DNA of 64,000 bases, taken from the NCBI RefSeq assembly GCF_016907435.1, contig NZ_JAFBBZ010000001.1:3906001-3970000 (forward strand). The letters are read 5' to 3'. Of this stretch, positions 18,767-27,031 are shown piece after piece; position 1 is the stretch's first letter, and each line of letters begins with the position of its first letter. The notes under the pieces were generated by a model that ran no database searches, was not told the DNA's origin, and worked only from the letters and a program-made list of their open reading frames with translations. Origin of the DNA: Nocardioides salarius. Lineage in GTDB: Bacteria > Actinomycetota > Actinomycetes > Propionibacteriales > Nocardioidaceae. Both the position numbers and the translations under genes were made by a program.

Positions 18767-19765
18767 ATGCCAGCCGCCCGCTCCGCCCCCCGCGCCCCCT
18801 CCGCCGCCGACGTGCTGGGCCGCGTCACGCTCGTGACGGGCAAGGAGGAGTTCTTCGGCGAGCGCACCGTCGGCGCCGTGCGCAGCGCCGTGCGCGCCCA
18901 CGACGCCGAGGCCGAGCTCTCCGAGGCCGCGGCCGCCGAGCTGAGCCTGGCCACCCTCGGCGAGATGTCGGCGCCGTCGCTGTTCTCCAGCACCCGCTGC
19001 GTGGTGGTGCGCAAGCTCGAGGACCTGCCCGAGGAGTCGGTGGCCGGCCTGCTGGGCTACTGCGCGGCCCCGGCCGAGGACGTCGCGCTGGTGCTCGTGC
19101 ACAGCGGCGGGCAGAAGGGCAGCGGCGTGCTCACCAAGCTGCGCAAGCTCGGCCCGGTCACCGAGGTCAAGTCCGCCGAGCTCAAGGCCTCCGAGTACCC
19201 CTCGTTCGTCATCAACGAGGCTCGCAGCCTGGGCGCGCGGATGGACCAGCAGGCCGCCACCACGCTGGTCCAGGCCGTGGGGCAGGACCTGCGCTCGCTC
19301 TCGGCCGCCGCCCACCAGCTGACCAACGACTTCCCCGGCGAGACGCTCACGGAGGAGCGGGTCAAGCGCTACTTCGGCGGCCGGGCCGAGGCCAAGTCCT
19401 TCGCGGTCGCCGACGCCGCCTTCTCGGGGCGGCGACTCGAGGCCCTCGAGGAGCTGCGCTGGGCGCTCGACGGCGGCACTCCCGCGGTGCTCATCACCTC
19501 CGCCTTCGCCGGCGGGGTGCGCGGGCTGGCGCGCTTCAAGGGCGCCCGCTCGCGCAGCGAGCCCGACCTGGCCCGCGAGATCGGCGTCCCGCCGTGGAAG
19601 GTCCGCTCGGTGCGCGACCAGGCCCGGGGCTGGTCGAGCGCGGCGCTGGGCGAGGCGGTGCGCGCGGTGGCCCGCGCCGACGCCGACATCAAGGGCGCCG
19701 CGAGCGACGCGTCGTACACCCTGGAGCGCCTCGTGCTCACCGTCACCGAGCTGCGCGAGCGCTGA
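18767..19765 (+). CDS. holA: DNA polymerase III delta subunit
   Basis: A 332-residue HolA-family clamp-loader subunit that opens the beta sliding clamp. It starts with VTLVTGKEEFFGERTV and contains SLFSSTRCVVVRKLEDLPEE. The middle domain has LGARMDQQAATTLVQAVGQD and LRSLSAAAHQL, and the C-terminal collar domain has EARADADIKGAA-like sequence (ARADADIKGAASDASYTLER), all typical of actinobacterial HolA. It follows comEC by 55 bp, the order found across actinobacteria (comEA-comEC-holA ... rpsT opposite). A CAGGCT -10-like element ends 10 nt before the ATG. The TGA stop is the first three bases of a 22-bp repeat. Confidence 0.92.
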   Translation: MPAARSAPRAPSAADVLGRVTLVTGKEEFFGERTVGAVRSAVRAHDAEAELSEAAAAELSLATLGEMSAPSLFSSTRCVVVRKLEDLPEESVAGLLGYCAAPAEDVALVLVHSGGQKGSGVLTKLRKLGPVTEVKSAELKASEYPSFVINEARSLGARMDQQAATTLVQAVGQDLRSLSAAAHQLTNDFPGETLTEERVKRYFGGRAEAKSFAVADAAFSGRRLEALEELRWALDGGTPAVLITSAFAGGVRGLARFKGARSRSEPDLAREIGVPPWKVRSVRDQARGWSSAALGEAVRAVARADADIKGAASDASYTLERLVLTVTELRER

Positions 19766-19806
19766 CCCGGCCCGGATCTCGCGCTGACCCGTCCCGGATC
19801 GACGGG
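19763..19806 (+). repeat. 22-bp repeat, two units starting at the holA stop codon
   Basis: Two consecutive 22-mers, TGACCCGGCCCGGATCTCGC and a diverged copy. The first begins exactly with the TGA stop of holA. It belongs to a dispersed family (consensus YGACCCGGCCCRNAYYTCSC plus two bases) that I also find at 42002, 58169 and, inverted, at 59043. Confidence 0.75.
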
Positions 19807-19820
19807 TCCGGAAATGCCGA

Positions 19821-19885
19821 CGACCCGCCCGACGAGGTCGGGCGGGTCGGCTCAGGACCAGACGGTCTCCGCGCTGGGCGGAGAC
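19821..19885. terminator. Hairpins between convergent holA and rpsT
   Basis: A 13-bp perfect stem (19821-19833 with 19837-19849, CGACCCGCCCGAC/GTCGGGCGGGTCG, loop GAG) and an 8-bp stem (19865-19872 with 19878-19885, GTCTCCGC/GCGGAGAC) lie between the two convergent genes. The second is immediately downstream of the rpsT stop. Neither has a U tract, so efficiency is uncertain, but position and strength suggest bidirectional termination. Confidence 0.65.
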
Positions 19886-19891
19886 GCGGAA

Positions 19892-20152
19892 TCAGAGAGC
19901 AGCGGCCTTCTTGGCGATCGCGGACTTGCGGTTCGCGGCCTGGTTCTTGTGGATGACGCCCTTGGAGGCGGCCTTGTCGAGCTTCTTGGCGGCGTCGCGA
20001 CCGGCGACCAGCGCGGTCTCCTTGTCGCCGGCGTCGGCGGCAGCGCGGAACTTGCGCACAGCGGACTTGAGGTTCGTCTTGACCGCCTTGTTGCGCTCGT
20101 GACGCTTCTCGTTCTGCTTGTTGCGCTTGATCTGGGACTTGATGTTCGCCAC
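19892..20152 (-). CDS. rpsT: 30S ribosomal protein S20
   Basis: An 86-residue protein with the family start ANIKSQIKRNKQNEKRHERN, a Lys/Arg/Ala-rich helical body and the C-terminal VIHKNQAANRKSAIAKKA. S20 binds the 5' and 3' minor domains of 16S rRNA. The GTG start gives exactly the expected length, with AAAGG about ten bases before it. It lies downstream of a kinase-like gene on the same strand but has its own probable promoter overlapping the 3' end of that gene, and an untranslated leader of about 85 nt. Confidence 0.96.
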   Translation of the reverse strand: MANIKSQIKRNKQNEKRHERNKAVKTNLKSAVRKFRAAADAGDKETALVAGRDAAKKLDKAASKGVIHKNQAANRKSAIAKKAAAL

Positions 20153-20244
20153 GGGCAATGCCTTTGCTGGTGTTGAGAACGAATGGTCTGGTGCTGAGTC
20201 GGGGCGCGGAGGGGCACACAGGCGCCACACACGCGACATCGGAG

Positions 20245-20273
20245 ATTATCAGCGGCGCACGAGCCCGCCCAAA
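20245..20273 (-). promoter_or_regulatory. Candidate rpsT promoter
   Basis: On the minus strand TTTGGG (20273-20268) and GATAAT (20250-20245) are separated by 17 bp. The AT-rich -10 is rare in this region and overlaps the stop of the upstream kinase-like gene. It would start the rpsT mRNA near 20238. Confidence 0.45.
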
Positions 20274-21289
20274 TCCTCCGACCCCGTCGCGGTGCCGACG
20301 CGGGGTGCCGGGCCGGGCCACCACCCGCGCCGCTGGCCGAGCCAGGCCCAGCATGCCTCACCCTGGCGGCGCTGGGCCAGCCGCAGGTACGGCGACCAGG
20401 CGGGCGAGCGGCCCTGCGCCGAGGCCAGGAAGTACGCCGCTGTCGCGGCCAGCACCGTGTCGACGCGCTCGGCCGGGGCGGTGGCGAGCAGCGGGGTGCG
20501 CCGCAGCACCGCCTCGACGTCCACGCCGTCGGAGCGCGGCCCGACCAGGGCCCACAGGCTGTCGAGCCACGGGGCGCCCAGGGCCGGCCACGCCCACCCG
20601 CACAGCAGCATCCGGCCGTCGTCGGCCAGCAGCAGGTTGTCGTCGGTGACGTCGCCGTGCACCAGGGCCCCGCCGGCCACGGCAGCGGGGAGCTCGCGGG
20701 CCAGCGCCTCGGCCTCGCGCACGTGGGCCGGGTCGAGGTCGGGCCGCGTCGAGGCGACCTCGGCCCAGCGGCCCGGCCAGTCGGCGAGGTCCTCCGCGAC
20801 GTCGGTCAGGTCGACGCCGGCGGCCGCGGGGGAGACGGCCAGGTCGACCAGCGTGGCGAGCACCGCAGCGAGGTCGTCGTCGTGCCAGGGGCGCGCCGGC
20901 GCGCGGGCGGCCACGGCCTCGAGGCCCACCACCACCCAGTCGTCGGCGCGGTGGCGCCGCCCCGGCTCGGTGCCGTGGCTCCACGACAGTCGCGGCGCCG
21001 GCAGCGAGCCCGCGTCGAGCGCGGCCAGCGAGGCCGCCTCGGCGGCGTACGTCAGGGCGGAGGAGCGTTGGGCGGTCACCGACGCCGCCTTCACGTAGTG
21101 CCGCGAGCCGTCGGCGCCGTGCAGCACCGAGGCGAAGCCGGGCGTGTAGCCGCCGGTCACCGAACGGGCCTCGACCACGGCGGTGCCGCAGCGCTGCTCG
21201 ACGAGCCGCCGCACGTGCGGCGGCAGGTGCACCCACTCCAGGCGGCGCGCGGTCAGCCCGTGGGGCAGGTCCTCCAGCGGCGGGTGCAC
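20249..21289 (-). CDS. Aminoglycoside-phosphotransferase-fold protein with altered metal site
   Basis: A 346-residue member of the APH/choline kinase fold. The N-lobe has GYTPGFASVLHGADG and YVKAAS (Lys expected to hold ATP). The catalytic loop is VHGDVTDDNLLL (Asp and Asn present, about residue 237-248). The following segment is MLLCGWAWPALGAPWLDSLW; in active relatives this is a LxDW motif whose Asp binds Mg, and here the position is Gly. The protein may therefore be inactive or altered. Substrate is unknown. Start GTG 21289 is chosen because an upstream extension would run into the divergent poxB-like gene region and is low-complexity. It lies upstream of rpsT and divergent to the ThDP enzyme. 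Confidence 0.75.
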   Translation of the reverse strand: MHPPLEDLPHGLTARRLEWVHLPPHVRRLVEQRCGTAVVEARSVTGGYTPGFASVLHGADGSRHYVKAASVTAQRSSALTYAAEAASLAALDAGSLPAPRLSWSHGTEPGRRHRADDWVVVGLEAVAARAPARPWHDDDLAAVLATLVDLAVSPAAAGVDLTDVAEDLADWPGRWAEVASTRPDLDPAHVREAEALARELPAAVAGGALVHGDVTDDNLLLADDGRMLLCGWAWPALGAPWLDSLWALVGPRSDGVDVEAVLRRTPLLATAPAERVDTVLAATAAYFLASAQGRSPAWSPYLRLAQRRQGEACWAWLGQRRGWWPGPAPRVGTATGSEDLGGLVRR

Positions 21290-21414
21290 CGGCCCATCGT
21301 GCGCCAGCGCGCGCCCCCGCGGTGCCGCGACACCCCGGGAGGCGCCAGGAGGACGGCGCGACCTCACCCGCCGGGACCTTCCGCGGGCGACGCGCACGCG
21401 GGAGCGTGGGCCGC

Positions 21415-23139
21415 ATGACCACCGTCGCGGAGCTGATCATCGAGGCCGTCGCCGACCACGGCACCACCGAGGTCTGGGGTGTCGTGGGCGACGCCCTCAA
21501 CCCCGTGACCGACGCCATCCGCCGCGAGGAGCGGCTGCGCTGGATGGGCGTGCGCCACGAGGAGGTCGCCGCCTTCGCCGCGGGCGCCCAGGCCCAGCTG
21601 ACCGGTCGGCTGGGGGTCTGCATGGGCACCGTCGGGCCGGGCGCGATCCACCTGCTCAACGGCCTGTACGACGCCAAGAAGTCGCACGCGCCGGTGCTGG
21701 CGATCTGCGGGCAGGTGCCCCGGGCCGAGATCGGCAGCGACTTCTTCCAGGAGGTCGACAACGACGTCCTCTTCGCCGACGTGTCGGTCTTCACCGCCAC
21801 CGTCACCGACCCCTCGCAGCTGCCCACCCTGCTCGAGCAGGCCGGCAACGCCGCGCTGCAGCAGGGCGGGGTCGCGGTGCTGACGGTCCCCGGCGACGTC
21901 GGCGAGCTCGAGGTCGCCAAGGACACCGCCGTGCCGCGCTTCGTCGCCGATCTCGCCACCGCCGCCCCGACGCCCGACTCGGTGCGCGCCGCCGCCGACG
22001 CGGTCGCCGCGGCCGAGCGGGTCACGCTGCTGGTCGGCCAGGGCGCGGCCGGTGCCCGCGACGAGGTGCTCGAGCTGGCCGAGCGGCTGGCCGCGCCGAT
22101 GGTGGTGGCCCTGAAGGGCAAGGAGGCCTTCGACCACGACAACCCCTACGAGGTCGGGCAGTCCGGCCTGCTCGGCAACCCCGCGGCCACGCTGGCCCTC
22201 GAGACCTGCGACCTGCTGCTGATGGTCGGCACCGACTTCCCCTACAAGGAGTTCTACCCCTCGGGGCCCACCGTGGTGCAGGTCGACCGCGACGGCACCC
22301 ACATCGGGCGGCGGCACCCGGTCGACCACGCCGTGGTCGGCGACGCCGGGCTCGCGGTCGGCGCGCTGCTGCCGCACCTGGAGCGCCGCGAGGACCGGGG
22401 CCACCTCGACCGCGCCCGCTCGGCGTACGAGACCTGGCAGGACCTGCAGCAGCACTACGTCGACCCGGCCTACGAGAAGAAGCCCACCGGCTTCCTGCGT
22501 CGCAAGGTCGACAACCCCGAGCGCAGGATCCGTCCCGAGCTCCTCGCCGGGCTCCTCGACCGCCACGCGGCGCCCGACGCCGTCTTCACCGCCGACACCG
22601 GGATGGCCACGACCTGGCTCTCGCGCTTCGTGCGCATCGACCGCGACCGTCGCCTGCTGGGCTCCTTCAACCTGGGCTCGATGGCCAACGCGATGCCCCA
22701 GGCCCTGGGTGCCCAGGCGCTCGACCACGACCGCCAGGTCGTCGCCCTGTGCGGCGACGGCGGCCTGACGATGCTCATGGGCGACCTGATCACCGCGGTC
22801 AGCCACGACCTGCCGGTCAAGCTGGTCGTCTTCGACAACGGGCGCCTGGGCATGGTCAAGCTCGAGATGGAGCAGGTCGGCATGGCCGAGTTCGGCACCG
22901 TGCTGCACAACCCCGACCTCGCGGCGGTGGCCGAGGCGGTCGGGATGAGGGGCATCCGGGTCGAGGACCCGCACGACCTCGATGACGCCGTACGCCGCGC
23001 GCTCGCGCACGACGGCCCGGTGCTGCTCGACGTGGTCACCAACCCCGACGAGATCGCGGTGCCCTCGAAGCCGACCCTCGAGCAGGGCTGGGGCTTCGCC
23101 ATCGCCAAGGCCAAGGAGATGGTGGTCAGCCCGGAGTAG
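21415..23139 (+). CDS. poxB: Thiamine-diphosphate enzyme, pyruvate dehydrogenase (quinone)/pyruvate oxidase type
   Basis: A 574-residue three-domain ThDP enzyme. The N-terminal PYR domain contains the activating Glu in MGVRHEEVAAFAAGAQ and CMGTVGPGAIHLLNGLYDAK. The central FAD-type domain has LVGQGAAGARDEVLELAE. The C-terminal PP domain has the cofactor motif VALCGDGGLTMLMGDLITA ending in NGRLGMVKLEME. The sequence is closest in feel to PoxB, which oxidises pyruvate to acetate and CO2 passing electrons to quinone; the end (KPTLEQGWGFAIAKAKEM) resembles the PoxB terminus but I cannot confirm a membrane-binding peptide. Acetolactate synthase is less likely because of this terminus. It is a single gene, divergent from the kinase-like gene. 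Confidence 0.82.
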   Translation: MTTVAELIIEAVADHGTTEVWGVVGDALNPVTDAIRREERLRWMGVRHEEVAAFAAGAQAQLTGRLGVCMGTVGPGAIHLLNGLYDAKKSHAPVLAICGQVPRAEIGSDFFQEVDNDVLFADVSVFTATVTDPSQLPTLLEQAGNAALQQGGVAVLTVPGDVGELEVAKDTAVPRFVADLATAAPTPDSVRAAADAVAAAERVTLLVGQGAAGARDEVLELAERLAAPMVVALKGKEAFDHDNPYEVGQSGLLGNPAATLALETCDLLLMVGTDFPYKEFYPSGPTVVQVDRDGTHIGRRHPVDHAVVGDAGLAVGALLPHLERREDRGHLDRARSAYETWQDLQQHYVDPAYEKKPTGFLRRKVDNPERRIRPELLAGLLDRHAAPDAVFTADTGMATTWLSRFVRIDRDRRLLGSFNLGSMANAMPQALGAQALDHDRQVVALCGDGGLTMLMGDLITAVSHDLPVKLVVFDNGRLGMVKLEMEQVGMAEFGTVLHNPDLAAVAEAVGMRGIRVEDPHDLDDAVRRALAHDGPVLLDVVTNPDEIAVPSKPTLEQGWGFAIAKAKEMVVSPE

Positions 23140-23228
23140 GACCCGCCCCCGGGAGGCGGGCCTTCGACCGCACCCGTGGGAGGATGGCCGCGCCCGTGCC
23201 CCGTCGTCCGAGAGATCCCTGAGACCCC

Positions 23229-25109
23229 GTGCCTGCCGTTCCCCCGAAGTCCTGGCCCGTCCCCGGGCAGACCGACCCGTCGACGCTGCGCAACTTCTGC
23301 ATCATCGCCCACATCGACCACGGCAAGTCGACGCTGGCCGACCGGATGCTGCAGCTGACCGGCGTGGTCGACGCGCGGGCGGCGCGGGCGCAGTACCTGG
23401 ACCGGATGGACATCGAGCGCGAGCGCGGCATCACCATCAAGAGCCAGGCCGTGCGGATGCCGTGGGGCGTCGAGGACGGCAACGACGAGGGCGCCGAGGC
23501 CGGCACCTACGTGCTGAACATGATCGACACGCCCGGCCACGTCGACTTCACCTACGAGGTCTCCCGCTCGCTCGAGGCCTGCGAGACCGCGGTGCTGCTG
23601 GTCGACGCGGCCCAGGGCATCGAGGCCCAGACGCTGGCCAACCTCTACCTGGCGATGGGCGCCGACCTGCACATCATCCCGGTGCTCAACAAGATCGACC
23701 TGCCCAGCGCCAACCCCGACAAGTACGCCGCCGAGCTCGCCGGCCTGGTGGGCTGCGAGCCCGAGGACGTGCTGCGCGTCAGCGCCAAGACCGGCTTCGG
23801 CGTGGAGGCGCTGCTCAACGAGATCGTCAAGCAGACCCCGCCGCCGGTCGGCGCGGCCGACAAGCCGGCCCGCGCGCTGATCTTCGACTCCGTCTACGAC
23901 ACCTACCGCGGTGTCATCACCTACGTGCGCGTCATCGACGGCAAGCTCAACCACCGCGACCGCATCAAGATGATGTCGACCAACGCCACCCACGAGATGC
24001 TCGAGGTCGGCGTGATCAGCCCCGAGCAGGTCAAGGCCGGCGAGCTCGGCGTCGGCGAGGTCGGCTACCTGATCACCGGCGTCAAGGACGTGCGCCAGTC
24101 GCGGGTCGGTGACACCGTCACCACCCAGCACAACGGCGCCACCGAGATGCTCGGCGGCTACAAGCACCCCAACCCGATGGTCTACGCGGGGCTCTACCCG
24201 ATCGACGGCGACCAGTTCGGCGACCTGCGCGAGGCGCTGGAGAAGCTGCAGCTCAACGACGCGGCGCTGACCTTCGAGCCGGAGACCTCCGGCGCCCTCG
24301 GCTTCGGCTTCCGCATCGGCTTCCTGGGCCTGCTGCACATGGAGATCACCCGCGACCGCCTCGAGCGCGAGTTCGACCTCGACCTGATCTCCACCGCCCC
24401 CAACGTCGTCTACGACGTGGTGATGGAGGACGGTTCCGAGTTCGCGGTCACCAACCCCAGCGAGTTCCCCGAGGGCAAGATCGCCGAGGTCCGCGAGCCG
24501 GTCGTCAAGGCCACGATCCTGAGCCCGAGCGACCACATCGGCGCGATCATGGAGCTGTGCCAGACCAAGCGCGGCCAGCTCGGCGGCATGGACTACCTCT
24601 CCGAGGACCGCGTCGAGATGCGCTACACGCTGCCGATGGGCGAGATCGTCTTCGACTTCTTCGACCAGCTGAAGTCGAAGACCAAGGGCTACGCCTCGCT
24701 CGACTACGAGCGCTCCGGTGAGCAGGCCGCCGACCTGGTCAAGGTCGACATCCTGCTGCAGGGCGAGCCGGTCGACGCGTTCTCGGCGATCGTGCACCGC
24801 GACAGCGCCTACTCCTACGGCGTGATGATGGCCGGCAAGCTCAAGGACCTGATCCCGCGCCAGCAGTTCGAGGTGCCGATCCAGGCCGCCATCGGCGCCC
24901 GGGTGATCGCCCGCGAGAACATCCGCGCGATCCGCAAGGACGTGCTGGCCAAGTGCTACGGCGGCGACATCAGCCGCAAGCGCAAGCTGCTGGAGAAGCA
25001 GAAGGAGGGCAAGAAGCGGATGAAGATGGTCGGTCGCGTCGAGGTCCCCCAGGAGGCCTTCGTGGCCGCGCTCTCCAACGCGCCGGCCCCGGAGAAGACC
25101 AAGAAGTAG
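23229..25109 (+). CDS. lepA: Elongation factor 4 (LepA)
   Basis: A 626-residue translational GTPase. The G1 motif is IIAHIDHGKSTLADR, G2 RERGITIKSQAV, G3 IDTPGHVDFTYEV, G4 NKIDLPSA and G5 VSAKTGFG. The domain II and EF-G-like domains III and V follow, and the LepA-specific C-terminal domain ends with KCYGGDISRKRKLLEKQKEG. EF4 can back-translocate stalled ribosomes and helps 30S biogenesis. The GTG start gives the short N-terminal tail usual for actinobacteria. A kinase-like gene starts 6 bp after the stop, likely co-transcribed. Confidence 0.96.
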   Translation: MPAVPPKSWPVPGQTDPSTLRNFCIIAHIDHGKSTLADRMLQLTGVVDARAARAQYLDRMDIERERGITIKSQAVRMPWGVEDGNDEGAEAGTYVLNMIDTPGHVDFTYEVSRSLEACETAVLLVDAAQGIEAQTLANLYLAMGADLHIIPVLNKIDLPSANPDKYAAELAGLVGCEPEDVLRVSAKTGFGVEALLNEIVKQTPPPVGAADKPARALIFDSVYDTYRGVITYVRVIDGKLNHRDRIKMMSTNATHEMLEVGVISPEQVKAGELGVGEVGYLITGVKDVRQSRVGDTVTTQHNGATEMLGGYKHPNPMVYAGLYPIDGDQFGDLREALEKLQLNDAALTFEPETSGALGFGFRIGFLGLLHMEITRDRLEREFDLDLISTAPNVVYDVVMEDGSEFAVTNPSEFPEGKIAEVREPVVKATILSPSDHIGAIMELCQTKRGQLGGMDYLSEDRVEMRYTLPMGEIVFDFFDQLKSKTKGYASLDYERSGEQAADLVKVDILLQGEPVDAFSAIVHRDSAYSYGVMMAGKLKDLIPRQQFEVPIQAAIGARVIARENIRAIRKDVLAKCYGGDISRKRKLLEKQKEGKKRMKMVGRVEVPQEAFVAALSNAPAPEKTKK

Positions 25110-25114
25110 GGCTC

Positions 25115-26044
25115 GTGGTCGCGCTGCCCCGGCTGCCCGACCCGGTGCTGGCGTTCGCGGAGCGCGGGCCGGCGTGGGCGGCGTACGTCGACGCGCTGCC
25201 CGGACGCCTCGGCGACCTGGTCGAGGAGTGGTCGCTGCGTGCGGGCACCGAGCTGTGGTGGGGCGAGACCGCGGTGGTGCTGCCGGTGCGCGACCCCGAC
25301 GGGTCCGCGGCGGTGCTCAAGGTCGCCTTCCCCGACGAGGAGACCGAGCACGAGGCCCTGGCGCTGCAGCACTGGGGCGGCGACGGGGCGGTGCGGATGC
25401 GCCGCGCCGACCCCCGCCGGCGCGCGCTCCTGCTCGACCGGCTCGAGCGCACCGACCTCGGTGGCGGCTGGGACGTGGCCGACTGCGAGCAGGTCGCCGC
25501 GCTCTACCCGCGGCTCCACGTGCCCGCCCCGCCCCGCCTGCGGCGTCTCAGCGAGTACGTCGGTCGCCAGGTCGAGCCGTTGCGGGCGCTGCCGCCCCAG
25601 GCCCCGCTGCCGCGCCGGATGGTGGAGCAGTGCCTCTCGCTCGTCGGCGACCTCGCCGGCGACGCGCACTGCGACGGTGTGCTGGTGCACGGCGACCTGC
25701 ACTACGCGAACGTGCTGGCCACCGACCCGGACCTGTCGCGGTGGGTGGCGATCGACCCCAAGCCGCTGAGCGGCGACCCGCACTGGGAGCCGGCGCCGCT
25801 GCTGTGGAACCGGTGGGAGGAGCTGGCCGGCGACGTGCGGGGCGGCATCCGGCGCCGCTTCCACGCCGTCGTCGACGCGGCCGGGCTCGACGAGGACCGC
25901 GCGGTGGCCTGGACCGTGGTGCGCCAGGTCCTGGGGGTGCTGTGGGTGGTCCAGGACGCGGTGGCCGCCGGGTCGCGGCTGGGACCCGCCGAGCGCGACC
26001 ACGTCACCAGGCTGCTCAGCGTGGCGAAGGCCGTCCAGGAGTGA
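25115..26044 (+). CDS. Aminoglycoside/hydroxyurea phosphotransferase family protein (APH(6)-type)
   Basis: A 309-residue APH_6_hur type kinase: family members phosphorylate streptomycin or hydroxyurea, though most chromosomal copies have unknown substrates. The nucleotide-site region includes VVLPVRDPDGSAAVLKVAF. The catalytic loop is LVHGDLHYANVLA (about residue 191-203) and the metal-binding Asp is in WVAIDPKPLSGDPHWEPAPLL, a diagnostic family block. Unlike the kinase-like protein at 20249-21289 its active site looks intact. The GTG start is 6 bp after lepA, so it is probably translated from the lepA message. Confidence 0.85.
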   Translation: MVALPRLPDPVLAFAERGPAWAAYVDALPGRLGDLVEEWSLRAGTELWWGETAVVLPVRDPDGSAAVLKVAFPDEETEHEALALQHWGGDGAVRMRRADPRRRALLLDRLERTDLGGGWDVADCEQVAALYPRLHVPAPPRLRRLSEYVGRQVEPLRALPPQAPLPRRMVEQCLSLVGDLAGDAHCDGVLVHGDLHYANVLATDPDLSRWVAIDPKPLSGDPHWEPAPLLWNRWEELAGDVRGGIRRRFHAVVDAAGLDEDRAVAWTVVRQVLGVLWVVQDAVAAGSRLGPAERDHVTRLLSVAKAVQE

Positions 26045-26097
26045 GGCCGGCGCTCGCCCGGCTCTGGGTGAACGGGTGTAGCCGCGCGATTCGCGGG

Positions 26098-26103
26098 TAG
26101 GCT
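26098..26103 (+). promoter_or_regulatory. -10-like TAGGCT before the coiled-coil gene
   Basis: TAGGCT resembles the -10 boxes of this genome. It would start an mRNA about 45 nt ahead of the GTG at 26155, where TAGGGGGG serves as a ribosome site. No clear -35 is present. Confidence 0.35.
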
Positions 26104-26154
26104 GCCGGAGACCGTCGGGCTCGCCATGGGGCGGGCCCACAGCTAGGGGGGCCA

Positions 26155-26979
26155 GTGACGGACGACGACGACAGCGCGCGCGAAGGCGCGCAGACCGGCG
26201 AGTCGAGCGCGGGGGAGCAGACCTCGCGGCTGCGGGCCGAGCTCGGGGCCCGACGCGAGGCCGCGGAGATCGTGGCCGAGGCGAACCGGATGAGCCAGCA
26301 GGCTGCCGCCGAGGCGGAGTCGATGGTCGCCGAGGCGGAGACGCTGGCGGCCTCGCTCGTCGAGGAGGCGCGTCAGCGGGCCGACGCCACGCTCGCGCAG
26401 GCGCGTGCCGAGGCGCTCGACCTGACCCAGCAGGCCGCCGCCGAGGCCGAGGAGCTGCGCTCCGGCCTCGACGAGCAGCGTCGCGCGGCTCGCGAGGAGG
26501 CCGCCGCCGAGGTGCGCGCCGAGATGTCCGAGCTGCGTGCCCGGGTCGAGCGGCTGCTCGGCGACATCGGGGGCAGCCTGGGCGACCTGGGCTCGCTCCT
26601 CTCCGGCGCGCATGCCGCGGTGCAGCACGTGCAGCGCTCCGCGGACGGGCTGAGCGACGCCGAGTCGGCGCTCGTGGACTCCGACCGGTCGGTCGAGGCC
26701 GCGCCGCGCTCCGCCGAGCCGGTCGAGGTCGAGGTCGAGACGCCCGAGACGCCCGGGACGCCCGAGACGGCCGAGCCGGCCGTGGTCGAGGAGCCCGAGC
26801 CTGACGCCGAGCCTGCAGCTGAGGGCACCGCGCCCGAGTCGCGTGAGTCGCTGTACGCCGTCACGGCGCCGTCCGAGGCCGGCGCGAGCGAGCCCGAGGT
26901 CGAGCCGCGCGCCCAGGACGACCTCGAGGACGCCTCCGCGGATCCCCGTCCGCTGGGCTGGCTCTTCCGTGGGCACTGA
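26155..26979 (+). CDS. Coiled-coil protein of DivIVA-like character, function unknown
   Basis: A 274-residue protein. After an acidic 20-residue start comes one long coiled coil (about residues 25-150) rich in Ala, Glu, Arg and Gln (AAEIVAEANRMSQQAAAEAE). A Gly/Leu-rich segment (LLGDIGGSLGDLGSLLSGAH), then a disordered tail of Glu/Pro/Thr repeats and a conserved-looking last segment PRPLGWLFRGH follow. Such proteins resemble the cellulose-binding/DivIVA-like polarity proteins of actinobacteria, but there is no certain DivIVA N-terminal lipid-binding motif, so I do not assign a function. It is followed by a hairpin shared with the convergent lipoprotein gene. Confidence 0.7.
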   Translation: MTDDDDSAREGAQTGESSAGEQTSRLRAELGARREAAEIVAEANRMSQQAAAEAESMVAEAETLAASLVEEARQRADATLAQARAEALDLTQQAAAEAEELRSGLDEQRRAAREEAAAEVRAEMSELRARVERLLGDIGGSLGDLGSLLSGAHAAVQHVQRSADGLSDAESALVDSDRSVEAAPRSAEPVEVEVETPETPGTPETAEPAVVEEPEPDAEPAAEGTAPESRESLYAVTAPSEAGASEPEVEPRAQDDLEDASADPRPLGWLFRGH

Positions 26980-27011
26980 TCGCGGGCACTGAGCGCGGGA
27001 ACTGGGCGCGG

Positions 27012-27031
27012 GACCCCGCGAAGGCGGGGTC
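27012..27031. terminator. Bidirectional hairpin between convergent genes
   Basis: GACCCCGC (27012-27019) and GCGGGGTC (27024-27031) form an 8-bp stem with loop GAAG. It lies 33 bp after the coiled-coil gene and its right arm contains most of the TGA stop of the convergent lipoprotein gene. There is no T run. Confidence 0.55.

Noticed and set aside
15343..19014. A 1223-codon open frame on the minus strand
   Set aside because: Antisense of comEA, comEC and holA, with shadow-like composition and no ribosome site.
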